NCBI RefSeq assembly: GCF_002272075.1
Contig: NZ_NPBJ01000001.1
Coordinates: forward strand, 1-63,952
Source: Terribacillus saccharophilus
GTDB taxonomy: Bacteria; Bacillota; Bacilli; Bacillales; Amphibacillaceae
Reading direction: 5' to 3'
Length of the DNA stretch: 63,952 bases
The notes beneath the pieces are model-generated. The model made no database searches, was not told the origin of the DNA, and saw nothing but the letters and a program-made list of their open reading frames with translations. Within the stretch, counting starts at the first letter, position 1. Each line of letters starts with the position of its first letter. Positions 7,581-16,448 of the stretch are shown in pieces. A program made the translations under genes and the position numbers.

Positions 7581-8912
7581 ATGAAAAGAAAAGAGATGCA
7601 GTTAGCATTACAAATGGTTTCAGGTTACGGAGCTGAATTCAGCGCTTGGAGAATGCCTGGTACCGACCCAGCAGCCTATACAAATACGGATAGTTATGTG
7701 GAGCGAGCAAAAATAGCTGAAAAAGGAAAATTTCAAATGATTTTCATAGCTGATACTCCTGCATTGTACAATGACTTAGGTCCTCAAACTCCTATGTTCC
7801 CTATGGATCCGATGTTAGCATTGATGGCTGTAGCCAGGGAAACGGAACATATTGGACTAGTTGCTACCCTCTCAACGACTTTCAATTATCCATATAATAT
7901 TGCACGTCAGTTCAAGGCACTCGATGTTATAAGTCATGGTCGTGTAGGGTGGAATGCGGTCACCTCGTCCCATCCGTTAGCAGCGGCAAATTTTGGTGCT
8001 CAGCTTGCCAGTCGAAAAGAAAGATATGAGATGGCTCATGAAAGTATACAAATTGTCCAAGCATTATGGGGGAGTTGGAAACCAGACGCTTGGACGTTAG
8101 ATGTAGATGCTGGAAAGTTTGCCGACATGGATAAAATTCAGCCCATCAATCTTAAAGGGCAGTATTATGCATCTCGTGGTCCTTTGCCAATCCCGCCTTC
8201 TGAACAAGGCCAGCCAGTTATTTTCCAGGCAGGCGGAGGGGATGAAGGGTTGGAATTGGCGGGGAGGTACGCTTCCGGTGTTTATGCAAACCCATATGAT
8301 ATAGAATCTGCACGTGAACACAGACAAGCTCTTCGACAAAGTGCTGCCCGTCTTGGTAGAAACCCTGATGACATCAAGATGTATGCAGGGTTTATGTTTT
8401 CCATAGGCGCAACGGAAGAAGAAGGTTTGGAACGGCGAAGACAGCTGATGAGTTTCAATCCTGAGGAGATTCCAAGCAGAGTAAGTTACCTTGGCACCAT
8501 GGTTGGCTTACCACTATCGGTGAACACGGTAGATATTGATCAGCCTTTAGAAGCGGAAATGTTGAAAAAAACATATGCCAACCCAATGGATCCACGTTCT
8601 GCCAGAGCTTTACAGCTGCTGAAACAAGGGCTATCCATTCGTGATGTGCTTGCCCATGGAGTCATTAACTATCATCCGGTAGTTGCAGGTACCCCCGTAC
8701 AAGTTGCTGACTTTTTGGAAGAATGGTTCTTGGCCGGTGCATGTGACGGCTTCTCGGTAGTTCCGGATATAGCCTATGATGGCGTTGCTGATTTTGTGAA
8801 TCTTGTTGTCCCCATCTTACAGGAACGCGGTTTGTTCCATAAAGAATATGAAGGAAATACATTACGTGAAAATATGGGAGTTCCTTATCAATACGGACGA
8901 CTTGAAAATTAA
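7581..8912 (+). CDS. LLM-class flavin-dependent monooxygenase (NtaA/SnaA/DszA group)
   Basis: The protein uses FMNH2 supplied by a partner reductase and O2 to hydroxylate or cleave a small organic substrate. Its 443 aa is the length of the NtaA/SnaA/DszA branch. Visible family blocks are the early FSAWRMPGTDPAA, IFIADTPALYND, the LVATLSTTFNYPYNIARQF-type block, GRVGWNAVTS around 114-123 and QAGGGDEGLELAGRYA around 216-231. It heads a run with a nitroreductase, a pump and an FMN reductase (11234). MarR palindromes precede it. Substrate unknown. Confidence 0.9.
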   Translation: MKRKEMQLALQMVSGYGAEFSAWRMPGTDPAAYTNTDSYVERAKIAEKGKFQMIFIADTPALYNDLGPQTPMFPMDPMLALMAVARETEHIGLVATLSTTFNYPYNIARQFKALDVISHGRVGWNAVTSSHPLAAANFGAQLASRKERYEMAHESIQIVQALWGSWKPDAWTLDVDAGKFADMDKIQPINLKGQYYASRGPLPIPPSEQGQPVIFQAGGGDEGLELAGRYASGVYANPYDIESAREHRQALRQSAARLGRNPDDIKMYAGFMFSIGATEEEGLERRRQLMSFNPEEIPSRVSYLGTMVGLPLSVNTVDIDQPLEAEMLKKTYANPMDPRSARALQLLKQGLSIRDVLAHGVINYHPVVAGTPVQVADFLEEWFLAGACDGFSVVPDIAYDGVADFVNLVVPILQERGLFHKEYEGNTLRENMGVPYQYGRLEN

Positions 8913-8938
8913 AAAAATCAATTGAGGAGAGGATTCAA

Positions 8939-9679
8939 ATGAACAATACTGTTGAATTACTTCATAATCATACATCTATTCGCTCTTTTACAAATCAACC
9001 ACTGACCGAGGAACAACGAGATGCGATATTTAAGGCAGCTAATCAGACATCTTCTTTCAGTCTTCTACAGGCCATTTCTATTATTAGGATTTCAGATCCT
9101 GATCTTCGGAAAAAAGTGATGCAGCTGTCTGTTAATCAACCTTATATTGAAGAAGCAGCGGAATTTTGGATTTTTTGTGCAGATTTTAATCGGAACCATC
9201 AAATTGCCCCCAAAGTAGACCTAGAGTATATGGAGTATCTTTTAATAGGAACATTTGATGCTGGGTTAATGGCTCAAAATGCATTAACTGCAGCAGAATC
9301 AATGGGGTTAGGTGGAGTTTATATCGGCGGAGTAAGAGCTAATATCACAGAATTAACCGAGATATTAAATTTACCGAAGTATGTGATTCCTCTAGTGGGA
9401 CTATGCATTGGACATCCTGCTGGGGAGAAGCCTGGAATAAAACCACGTTTGCCACAATCAATGGTAATGTTTGAAAATCAGTATCAGCCTCTAGATGCAG
9501 ATGAATTAGCAGCTTACGACCAGAAGATGCTTGAGTATTACCAGGATCGTCCTGTCAAAGCGCCTTTCACAGTGAAGAAGGTAAAAGGATGGAAAGATCA
9601 TATTGAGGATCATCTTGAAAGAAGCAAACTGCCTTTCATGCTTGAGTATTTAAATAAACAAGGATTAGCAAAAAAATAA
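8939..9679 (+). CDS. NADPH-dependent nitroreductase/flavin reductase (NfsA/NfrA-like)
   Basis: The 246-aa FMN protein matches the NfsA/NfrA subgroup. It has HNHTSIRSFTNQPLTEEQRD at the N-terminus, the TSSFSLLQAISIIRI segment, then GLMAQNALTAAESMGLGGVYIGG, and PLVGLCIGHPAGEKPGIKPRLP near the flavin site. Such enzymes reduce nitroaromatics, quinones or free flavin with NADPH. It starts 26 nt after the monooxygenase, with GGAGAGG before the ATG. It could supply reduced flavin to that enzyme; this is inferred from context. Confidence 0.88.
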   Translation: MNNTVELLHNHTSIRSFTNQPLTEEQRDAIFKAANQTSSFSLLQAISIIRISDPDLRKKVMQLSVNQPYIEEAAEFWIFCADFNRNHQIAPKVDLEYMEYLLIGTFDAGLMAQNALTAAESMGLGGVYIGGVRANITELTEILNLPKYVIPLVGLCIGHPAGEKPGIKPRLPQSMVMFENQYQPLDADELAAYDQKMLEYYQDRPVKAPFTVKKVKGWKDHIEDHLERSKLPFMLEYLNKQGLAKK

Positions 9680-9714
9680 ACAATTTGTGAATTGATTTAC
9701 AGGGAGAAATACGA

Positions 9715-11145
9715 ATGAAAAAGCAATACAATACGCGTGCCATCTTAATAGCGCTGCTTCTCTGCGGTTTTGTGGGCATGTTCAGTGAGACTTCTCTAAA
9801 CATAGCAATAACTAATTTAATGGAAGTGTTCCAAATTAATGCTGCTACGGCACAATGGTTAACAACAGGTTACTTACTAACACTTGGGATTTTAGTACCT
9901 TTCACTGGTCTATTATTGCAAATGTATACGACAAGACAACTTTTTATTGTGGCAACCGCTAGTTTAACGTTAGGGATTTTTTTAGCAGCTATATCAATCA
10001 ACTTCGAAATGCTCATGTTTGCACGGGTTTTACAGGCAGGTGGTATGGGATTATTATTACCTCTCATGTTTAACACAGTGCTTGTGATCTTTCCTCCAGA
10101 AAAACGAGGCTTAGCAATGGGCTATATTGGGTTAGTCTTATCGTTTGCACCAGCAATGGGGCCGGCAATTAGTGGAACGATCCTACAATATTTATCTTGG
10201 CAATTTATTTTCTGGTTGTTACTACCAGTGATAATAATTGGTATGGTATTTGGCGTGAAGAATTTAGAAAATGTAACAGAAGTACGTAAACAACGTATTG
10301 ATTTTCTTTCAGCCATTTTATCGACAATTGGTTTCGGAAGTATTGTATTTGGCTTTAGCCATGCTGGTGAAGCAGGCGAAGGGTGGTCTAGTCCCCTCGT
10401 TTTGACATTGATTATTATTGGTGTGATTGCACTTACCTTGTTTGTATTCCGACAAAATAATGATCAGCCATTACTAAATTTACGTGTATTCAAATATCCG
10501 ATGTTCGTTATCGGGGTTTTCCTTGTGATGATGTGTATGGTAATTAATATGTCGACAATGATTGTGTTGCCGATGTTCTTGCAAACAGGGGCAGGTCTAT
10601 CGGTACTTGTTACAGGTTTAATCTTATTACCGGGCAGTGCACTAAATGGTGTTATACAGATGATCGCAGGGCGATTATTCGATAGGTATGGGCCGAAATG
10701 GGTTATAATACCAGGCTTAGTTATTGTGATGTTGGTTTTATGGTTCTTCACATCATTAACGCCAGCTTCATCAGTTGGATTAATCATTGCATTGTATATG
10801 ATTCTGATGGGAGGGATTGCACTAATTTGGCCCGCCTCACAAACCAATGCCTTAAATCAGCTACCATCTGAATTATATCCACATGGCTCAGCTGTCCTTA
10901 ACACATTGATGCAAGTCATTGGGGCAATCGGAACAGCTGTGGCGATTAGTATTGTATCAGGAGGAATGAACCAGTATCTAGCTACATCATCTACACCCAC
11001 AATGCCTGATGAAATCGCAAATGCGATTACTGTAGGGGCGCAAAACGTGTTCTGGACGTTGATGACAGTTTCTGTAATTGGATTTATTATTGGCTTATTC
11101 ATGCGTCGTTCCAATTACAGAAAAGGAAGTAAAGAGCATGCATAA
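9715..11145 (+). CDS. DHA2-family MFS drug exporter
   Basis: The 476-aa 14-helix pump has the antiporter motif SFAPAMGPAISGTIL around 142-156 and the FPPEKRGLAMGY loop, both shared with the pump at 58-1494. It follows the nitroreductase by 35 nt with an AGGGAGAA site, so it belongs to the MarR-preceded operon. It probably exports the substrate or product of the flavin enzymes. No residue pattern identifies the drug. Confidence 0.88.
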   Translation: MKKQYNTRAILIALLLCGFVGMFSETSLNIAITNLMEVFQINAATAQWLTTGYLLTLGILVPFTGLLLQMYTTRQLFIVATASLTLGIFLAAISINFEMLMFARVLQAGGMGLLLPLMFNTVLVIFPPEKRGLAMGYIGLVLSFAPAMGPAISGTILQYLSWQFIFWLLLPVIIIGMVFGVKNLENVTEVRKQRIDFLSAILSTIGFGSIVFGFSHAGEAGEGWSSPLVLTLIIIGVIALTLFVFRQNNDQPLLNLRVFKYPMFVIGVFLVMMCMVINMSTMIVLPMFLQTGAGLSVLVTGLILLPGSALNGVIQMIAGRLFDRYGPKWVIIPGLVIVMLVLWFFTSLTPASSVGLIIALYMILMGGIALIWPASQTNALNQLPSELYPHGSAVLNTLMQVIGAIGTAVAISIVSGGMNQYLATSSTPTMPDEIANAITVGAQNVFWTLMTVSVIGFIIGLFMRRSNYRKGSKEHA

Positions 11146-11233
11146 AAGATGATGGTTAGTGCGGTATGAATGCCTGATCAGACGAATGGCTAATTAATTG
11201 CCTTAAATCGTTAAGTTGAAAGGATAAAAAACT

Positions 11234-11755
11234 ATGAGTGATATTGTTATTATTTCTGGAAGTCCTTCTGATACCTCAAAAACTAAAAAGGTTCTTGACT
11301 ATTTGGGGACAATTCTGAAGCGGGACGGATTTTCAATAAAATATATTTCGGTAAGGGATGTTTCAAAAGATGTACTATTCGAAGGCAAATATGATAGTCC
11401 TGAAATTCAAAATATCGCTACTTTAATACAAGATGCGAAGGGTGTCATTATTGGATCACCAATATATAAAAGTGCATATTCAGGGGTACTGAAAACGCTA
11501 ATTGACCTACTTCCACAAGATGTATTAAAACATAAACCAGTGCTTCCATTAATGACTGGTGGTAGTGCAGCACATCTTCTAGCATTAGAATATACGTTTA
11601 AACCACTCTTGGCCTCACTAAAAGCACACAATCTAAAAGGGCTATATTTTATAGATTCACAAATTGATAAACAGGGAGAAATCACTATTATTGATGAGGA
11701 CACTTTAAAACGTACGAAAAAGCAACTTTATTATTTTGAAAAGTTAGCAAAATAA
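11234..11755 (+). CDS. NADPH-dependent FMN reductase (SsuE/flavodoxin-fold)
   Basis: The 173-aa flavodoxin-like protein starts VIISGSPSDTSKTKKVLDYL, the phosphate-binding loop of NADPH-dependent FMN reductases. It continues with GVIIGSPIYKSAYSGVLKTLIDLLP, the SsuE/MsuE signature. It reduces FMN for a separate monooxygenase. The natural partner here is the LLM monooxygenase 2.3 kb upstream, the same two-component logic as SsuE-SsuD. It lies 88 nt after the pump and may be in the same transcript. Confidence 0.87.
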   Translation: MSDIVIISGSPSDTSKTKKVLDYLGTILKRDGFSIKYISVRDVSKDVLFEGKYDSPEIQNIATLIQDAKGVIIGSPIYKSAYSGVLKTLIDLLPQDVLKHKPVLPLMTGGSAAHLLALEYTFKPLLASLKAHNLKGLYFIDSQIDKQGEITIIDEDTLKRTKKQLYYFEKLAK

Positions 11756-11865
11756 TTCACTGATATTAACTAAGTAGGGATGTTAACTTTTTAAGAGCGT
11801 TTATAGAACGGTGGAGCTTATAACCAACAGGAGATTGAAAATAATCAAGCAGGAGTGATTTAATA

Positions 11866-12825
11866 ATGAATAATAGAATATGCGAAATATTAAATATAGA
11901 AAAACCGATTATTCAGGGACCAATGTCTTGGATCACAAATGCAGAATTTGTTGCAGCAGTAAGTAATGCTGGTGGATTAGGATTTCTAGGACCGAATGCC
12001 GGTCAGACTGATGTAACTCGTTCGCCCGAAGTAACTGCCGAAAGAATGAGAACTGAAATACAAAAAACAAAGGCTTTAACGAATAAACCATTTGGAACGA
12101 CCTTAATTGTAAGTCATGATTTAACTTACACATGGCCAATTCTAGAAGTAGTTATTGAGGAGAAGGTTCCAGTTGTCCTTATAAATGGTATATTAGATGA
12201 GAAAATTTTTAAGCCACTGAAAGAAAACAATATTAAAATTGTTTTTAGACCAGGTACTCCTACTATTGAGAATGCAAAAGCCGCTGAAGAATTTGGTGTG
12301 GATGTTTATGTAGCAACTGGATTTGATGAAGGCGGTACCGTTCCAGAACGAGTAATCGGAACATTTTCAATTATCCCAATGATTGCCGATGCTATACATA
12401 TTCCTGTTATGGCAGCTGGAGGGATTGGGGATGTCAGAGGTGTACGTGCAGCATTTGCTTTAGGCGCTGAAGGTGTGTTTGCTGGTAGTGTCTTTATTCC
12501 AACAAATGAAAATCCAGCAGCAGAAAACGTGAAACAAATGATTGCAGATGCTACAGCAGAAGATTTACTAATGTTCCGTACACTACCAGCTTACTATCGG
12601 TCTTTACCTACTAAATTATCAAAAAAGCTAGTAGAAATGGATGAAGATGGTGCCAGTCGTGAAGAAATAGCAAAAGGTATGGGCGGATCAGGTGGTATGC
12701 GTCTCGGTATGTTAGAAGGTAATACAGAGGATGGCTATATATCTGTCGGCACAGGAATTACCCCAATTAAAGAAATCAGAACTGTAAAGGCAGTGATTGA
12801 TGACTTAATGCAAGATTTTAATTGA
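11866..12825 (+). CDS. NAD(P)H-dependent flavin oxidoreductase, nitronate monooxygenase-like
   Basis: The 319-aa FMN TIM barrel has family features: IIQGPMSWITNAEFVAAVSNAGGLGFLG at the N-terminus, PVMAAGGIGDVRGVRAAFALGAEGVFAGS for phosphate binding, and GGMRLGMLEGNTEDG near the end. Nitronate monooxygenases carry a His in the EAGGH loop; here the matching loop reads FDEGGTVPE, with Thr instead. The reaction may therefore differ from class I nitronate oxidation. A 44-bp palindrome follows the gene. Confidence 0.82.
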   Translation: MNNRICEILNIEKPIIQGPMSWITNAEFVAAVSNAGGLGFLGPNAGQTDVTRSPEVTAERMRTEIQKTKALTNKPFGTTLIVSHDLTYTWPILEVVIEEKVPVVLINGILDEKIFKPLKENNIKIVFRPGTPTIENAKAAEEFGVDVYVATGFDEGGTVPERVIGTFSIIPMIADAIHIPVMAAGGIGDVRGVRAAFALGAEGVFAGSVFIPTNENPAAENVKQMIADATAEDLLMFRTLPAYYRSLPTKLSKKLVEMDEDGASREEIAKGMGGSGGMRLGMLEGNTEDGYISVGTGITPIKEIRTVKAVIDDLMQDFN

Positions 12826-12880
12826 ATTGCTATACTAACAGCTGTTAACTAGATTAATCGGAATCGGCGTTTATTGAATA

Positions 12881-12924
12881 AAGAGCTCATACATATTAGA
12901 TATATCTAATATGTATGAGCTCTT
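12881..12924. terminator. Perfect 44-bp palindrome after the nitronate monooxygenase-like gene
   Basis: The arms 12881-12902 and 12903-12924 are exact reverse complements with no loop (centre GATA|TATC), followed by TTATTTTATCT. It can act as a strong terminator hairpin in either direction. Confidence 0.65.
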
Positions 12925-12954
12925 ATTTTATCTATATTATTGCCTGGAATATCT

Positions 12955-13113
12955 ATGTCTAAAAACTCTTTAAAACGACTAGTAACTTCATTCATACAAA
13001 AGCCAGAAACCCATGTCTTAGAGGAAGAAGGCAAACTTATCGGAACGTTTTCTGCTTCAACCGTCCAAAGATCATGGGACAAACAAATATGGGGATGGGA
13101 AAGAAACAGTTAA
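12955..13113 (+). CDS. Small unrecognised ORF, possibly a gene remnant
   Basis: ATG at 12955 opens a 52-codon frame (starts MSKNSLKRLVTS, ends QIWGWERNS) between the palindrome and the MFS gene. The composition looks protein-like (THVLEEEGKLIGTFSAST) and the frame is closed by TAA. The ribosome binding site is poor and no family was recognised. It could be a truncated C-terminus left after a rearrangement. Confidence 0.3.
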   Translation: MSKNSLKRLVTSFIQKPETHVLEEEGKLIGTFSASTVQRSWDKQIWGWERNS

Positions 13114-13190
13114 AGGGAGTTAAGTGAACAAGAAGTTCTTTTTAGACTCTAAGAATATACATATAACATTAAGTGTAAATGGGGGATGTA

Positions 13191-14360
13191 ATGAACTCGC
13201 AAGGCAGAGTATGTTTAATTGTTGGTTGGATAACTTTGTTTCTCATGGGTACTGATTTATTTGTAGTATCTCCGTTACTACCGTTCATTTCGGAAGCTTA
13301 TAATGTTAGTTCAGTGATGACAGGATGGATGGTAACTGTTTTTGCTGTAACATATGCTATTGTAGCACCTTTCTTTGGTTGGGCTTCAGATAAAAATGGA
13401 AGAGGGATTTTTATTACGTTTGGGTTATTGTTATTTTCCTTCTCTAATATTTTAACTGCTTTTTCACCTTCTTTTACCTGGTTAATCATTAGTCGTATTT
13501 TAGCTGGTTTGTCGGTTGCTGCGATTACCCCATTGATTTATGCCGTTATCGGGGATATTGCACCATCAAATCGGAGGGGAACTTGGCTTTCAATTGTTGT
13601 TTCAGGACATCTAACAGCTCTTTGGGCAGGAGCACCAGTCGGTACGTTACTAGAACATTTTCTTGGTTGGCGTTCAGTATTTGTTGTAATGGCTATTATA
13701 GGGACTATATTAGCAGTAGTAAATTTCAAAACATGGAAATATGTCCCTAAAAGTGATGCTGCAAGAAATTTATTAGAAGGAAATCTCTTAAGAATACTTG
13801 GTTCGGTAAGTGTAACCACCATTTGGGCGATTTCAATGTATGCTCTTTATGTTTACTTAGGTGCGGCTCTTTATTCCGAAAATAGATTCTCTTCATCAGA
13901 AATCGCATTAGCTGTCACTTTTTATGGTATTGGTGCTGTTTTAGGAAATCTTATAAGTGGACAAATTACAGATAGGTTTGGATCAAGGAAGATTTCGAAA
14001 TATTCGCTATTTCTTTTGACTGTAATACTCATTTGTTTAGGAATATTCTTCTCATCTGGGTATTGGATTTATTTCTTTCTGTTCATATGGGCTTTGGTTG
14101 GGTATGCAGGATTTACATCATACCAAGCAAGATTAGCAGTCGAATATCCAAGGGAACGAGGAATTGTTATGGCGTGGAATAATACGGCTCTGTATATAGG
14201 GATTACCATTGGTTCAATGATTGGTGGTTATGTCATATCTAATTGGGGTTACCCTTTCCTTCCGTATGTTTGTAGCATCGCAGCAATCATTAGTTTTGTC
14301 CTTAGTACCAAAAAGGCCCAAGAAACAAAAAAAGAATCGGCTTTCCCAGCGGATAGATGA
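13191..14360 (+). CDS. 12-helix MFS transporter (AraJ/DHA1-like)
   Basis: This ~389-aa membrane protein has the DHA1 layout: FLMGTDLFVVSPLLPFISEAYNVS in helix 1 and DKNGRGIFITFGL as motif A after helix 2. The start ATG 13191 is chosen because GGGGGA stands directly upstream; an in-frame ATG at 13179 has no such site. Sugar, drug or arabinose-type efflux are all possible. It stands alone between the short ORF and the ArsR-type regulator. Confidence 0.85.
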   Translation: MNSQGRVCLIVGWITLFLMGTDLFVVSPLLPFISEAYNVSSVMTGWMVTVFAVTYAIVAPFFGWASDKNGRGIFITFGLLLFSFSNILTAFSPSFTWLIISRILAGLSVAAITPLIYAVIGDIAPSNRRGTWLSIVVSGHLTALWAGAPVGTLLEHFLGWRSVFVVMAIIGTILAVVNFKTWKYVPKSDAARNLLEGNLLRILGSVSVTTIWAISMYALYVYLGAALYSENRFSSSEIALAVTFYGIGAVLGNLISGQITDRFGSRKISKYSLFLLTVILICLGIFFSSGYWIYFFLFIWALVGYAGFTSYQARLAVEYPRERGIVMAWNNTALYIGITIGSMIGGYVISNWGYPFLPYVCSIAAIISFVLSTKKAQETKKESAFPADR

Positions 14361-14545
14361 CCTCAGTATGAAGTCTTTTTATTGAACTAACGGTAGCGTT
14401 AATTGAACAAAAAAATGAAGATCTTCAGTAATCAAGCGCTTTAGTTGAAGAAGATAATATAAATAGCATTCATAAAAGTACGAAATGCTGAACGTCAGGG
14501 AATAAAACACGTTAATCTAGACATCTTACTTTGTCTACCGACTAA

Positions 14546-14575
14546 TTGACATATTTGATTTTTTAGATATATAAT
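14546..14575 (+). promoter_or_regulatory. Promoter/operator of the ArsR-type regulator, leaderless layout
   Basis: TTGACA (14546-14551) and TATAAT (14570-14575, 18-bp spacer) place the transcription start at or within a base or two of the ATG at 14582. There is no room for a Shine-Dalgarno site. The region ATTGACATAT...GATTTT...GATATAT recurs at 14962-14991 in front of the dehydrogenase gene. Confidence 0.6.
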
Positions 14576-14581
14576 GCATCT

Positions 14582-14884
14582 ATGGATACTTTAAATATAT
14601 TTAAGTCTCTATCTAATGAGGCTAGATTACAGATATTGGAATGGTTGAAAGAACCTCATAAACATTTTGAGCCGCAAGGAGATATTGATTTAGAAGAAAC
14701 AGGAGTTTGTGTTAGTCAAATTACAGAGAAGCTAAATATGACGCAGTCCACTGCTTCCCAATATCTTTCCACTTTACAAAAAGCTGGTTTACTCCATGCA
14801 AAACGTATTGGAAAATGGACTTACTACAAGAGAAACGAAGAATTAATAAAGAAAATTGGTTCATATTTTATAGAGGAATTATAA
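14582..14884 (+). CDS. ArsR-family winged-helix regulator
   Basis: The 100-aa protein has the ArsR/SmtB layout: IFKSLSNEARLQILEWLKEP, then VSQITEKLNMTQSTASQYLSTLQKAGLLHAKRIGKWTYYKR as helix-turn-helix and wing. There is one Cys (VCVSQI) and no CxC arsenic box, so metal sensing is doubtful and small-molecule or redox sensing is possible. Its promoter is nearly identical to that of the following dehydrogenase gene, so it most likely represses both. The mRNA appears leaderless. Confidence 0.85.
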   Translation: MDTLNIFKSLSNEARLQILEWLKEPHKHFEPQGDIDLEETGVCVSQITEKLNMTQSTASQYLSTLQKAGLLHAKRIGKWTYYKRNEELIKKIGSYFIEEL

Positions 14885-14921
14885 CTATGGAATGATAATT
14901 GACTTCCATAGTTATTTTTTT
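14881..14921 (+). terminator. Terminator of the ArsR-type gene
   Basis: ATAACTATGGAA and TTCCATAGTTAT form a perfect 12-bp stem with an 11-nt loop, followed by T residues. The stem overlaps the stop codon. Confidence 0.75.
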
Positions 14922-14962
14922 GCCTTGGATAATTGCAATCACTTATAAAACTCCTTTAAGCA

Positions 14963-14990
14963 TTGACATATCGGATTTTAATGATATATT
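14963..14990 (+). promoter_or_regulatory. Promoter/operator of the dehydrogenase gene
   Basis: TTGACA (14963-14968) and TATATT (14985-14990) have a 16-bp spacer. Within it, ATATC...GATAT forms a palindrome. The whole element is alignable base by base with 14546-14575, the promoter of the regulator. Confidence 0.6.
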
Positions 14991-15114
14991 ATTCGTATAA
15001 CATATTAATAATTCTAGATTTGTTTATTTTTTTGCCTATATACATCTATAAATCTTAATATGTAAAAATATAAATGTGTTATTATAGTCAATCACATGAA
15101 AGGAATGGATTAGT

Positions 15115-16128
15115 ATGAAAGCTTGGCAGTTTAACGGTTTTGGATTAGAAAATTTAAAAAAGGTCGAGTTACCTACACCAACACCAGGACCAAAAGAAAT
15201 TCTTGTACGTGTTAAGGCGGTTTCACTGAACTATCGCGATAAAGCAATTGTTGATGGAATTTATTTGCCTGAACTTATGAAGCCGCCATTTGTCCCTGTC
15301 GCAGATGCTTCTGGAGAAGTTGTCAGTGTTGGCGCAGAGGTTACAAAATTCAAAGAAGGTGATCGTGTTACTTCGCATATGTTCACAGAGTGGGTTGATG
15401 GAAAACCATCCTTGACTCTCGGTGCATCTGCCTTAGGAGGACCTAATAACGGTGGACTAGCTGAGTATATGATTCTTAAAGAGGATACAACTGTTAAAAC
15501 GCCTGATAACATGACGGATGAAGAAGCATCTACACTTCCAATCGCGGCATTAACAGTTTGGATGTCACTCGTTGAATTCGGGAAAATTAAAGCAGGAGAA
15601 ACTGTTCTAGTTCAAGGAACGGGTGGTGTTTCTGTTTATGCGATACAAATTGCTTCAGCTCTAGGTGCAAGAGTAATCGCTACAAGTAGCAGCAATGAGA
15701 AACTAGAGAGAGTAAAAACGTTAGGTGCTACAGATGTTATTAATTATAAAGAAACACCTGCATGGGAAAAAGAAGTTTTGAAATTAACAAATGGAGAGGG
15801 TGTTAACCATATTCTTGAGGTAGTTGGAGGAGAAGGCGTTAACCAATCCATTGAAGCACTTACTCCACAAGGAAATATCTATGTGATTGGTTTCTTAAAT
15901 GGATTAGAGTCTAAGGTGAATTTATTTGCTTTGCTAGCTAAACAAGCTAAAATCCACGGAATTAATGTAGGTCATCGTCGTGCTTTCGATGATATGTCTC
16001 GTGCATTTGAACAGCTACAAATTAAACCTGTAATAGATACAGTTTATAGTTTTGATCAAGCAATTGAAGCATATGAGCACCTATATAGAGGCGCTTTCGG
16101 TAAGATTGTTATTAAAGTAGCCGACTAA
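15115..16128 (+). CDS. MDR-superfamily NAD(P)-dependent alcohol dehydrogenase/quinone oxidoreductase
   Basis: The 337-aa medium-chain dehydrogenase has an N-terminal GroES-like domain (FVPVADASGEVVSVG around 60-75). Its Rossmann domain carries VLVQGTGGVSVYAIQIA around 165-180, followed by ARVIATSSSNEKLERVKTLGATDVINY. The usual catalytic Zn Cys of alcohol dehydrogenases is not evident, which favours a zinc-free quinone or enone reductase. It is paired with the upstream ArsR-type regulator by a shared promoter/operator. Confidence 0.87.
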   Translation: MKAWQFNGFGLENLKKVELPTPTPGPKEILVRVKAVSLNYRDKAIVDGIYLPELMKPPFVPVADASGEVVSVGAEVTKFKEGDRVTSHMFTEWVDGKPSLTLGASALGGPNNGGLAEYMILKEDTTVKTPDNMTDEEASTLPIAALTVWMSLVEFGKIKAGETVLVQGTGGVSVYAIQIASALGARVIATSSSNEKLERVKTLGATDVINYKETPAWEKEVLKLTNGEGVNHILEVVGGEGVNQSIEALTPQGNIYVIGFLNGLESKVNLFALLAKQAKIHGINVGHRRAFDDMSRAFEQLQIKPVIDTVYSFDQAIEAYEHLYRGAFGKIVIKVAD

Positions 16129-16380
16129 GTTAAGTTTTACATGCATTACGTGTTGTAACTGATTAATTTACTATCTTTACGTATTGTTACCTTATTACAA
16201 AGACTTACTGTAATAACACCCTTTTTTTAGTTATGTTCTACAAAATCTTGAGTGGCCAGTATATGTAAGTATGTAGACTTTTATACCAAAAAAATCTAAA
16301 ATTGTTGGTCGCTTAAATATTCAGTAATATATATAACGATTGCGTTATTGCAGTAAGATGTTTTAGCTGCCGAAATGAAA

Positions 16381-16412
16381 GAAGGGTGATTTATGAGATC
16401 ACCCTTCTTTTT
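16381..16412 (+). terminator. Rho-independent terminator
   Basis: The GAAGGGTGAT/ATCACCCTTC stem, with a 7-nt loop, is followed by TTTTT. It lies about 250 bp after the dehydrogenase stop and may end its transcript. Confidence 0.7.
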
Positions 16413-16448
16413 GTTTATGGTCGTCTAATTTTAAACTTACAATAAGTA

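Noticed and set aside
14582-14884. Arsenic sensing by the ArsR-type protein of island A
   Set aside because: It has no CxC metal box, unlike the ArsR at 19165, and its neighbour is a dehydrogenase, so metal sensing is not supported.
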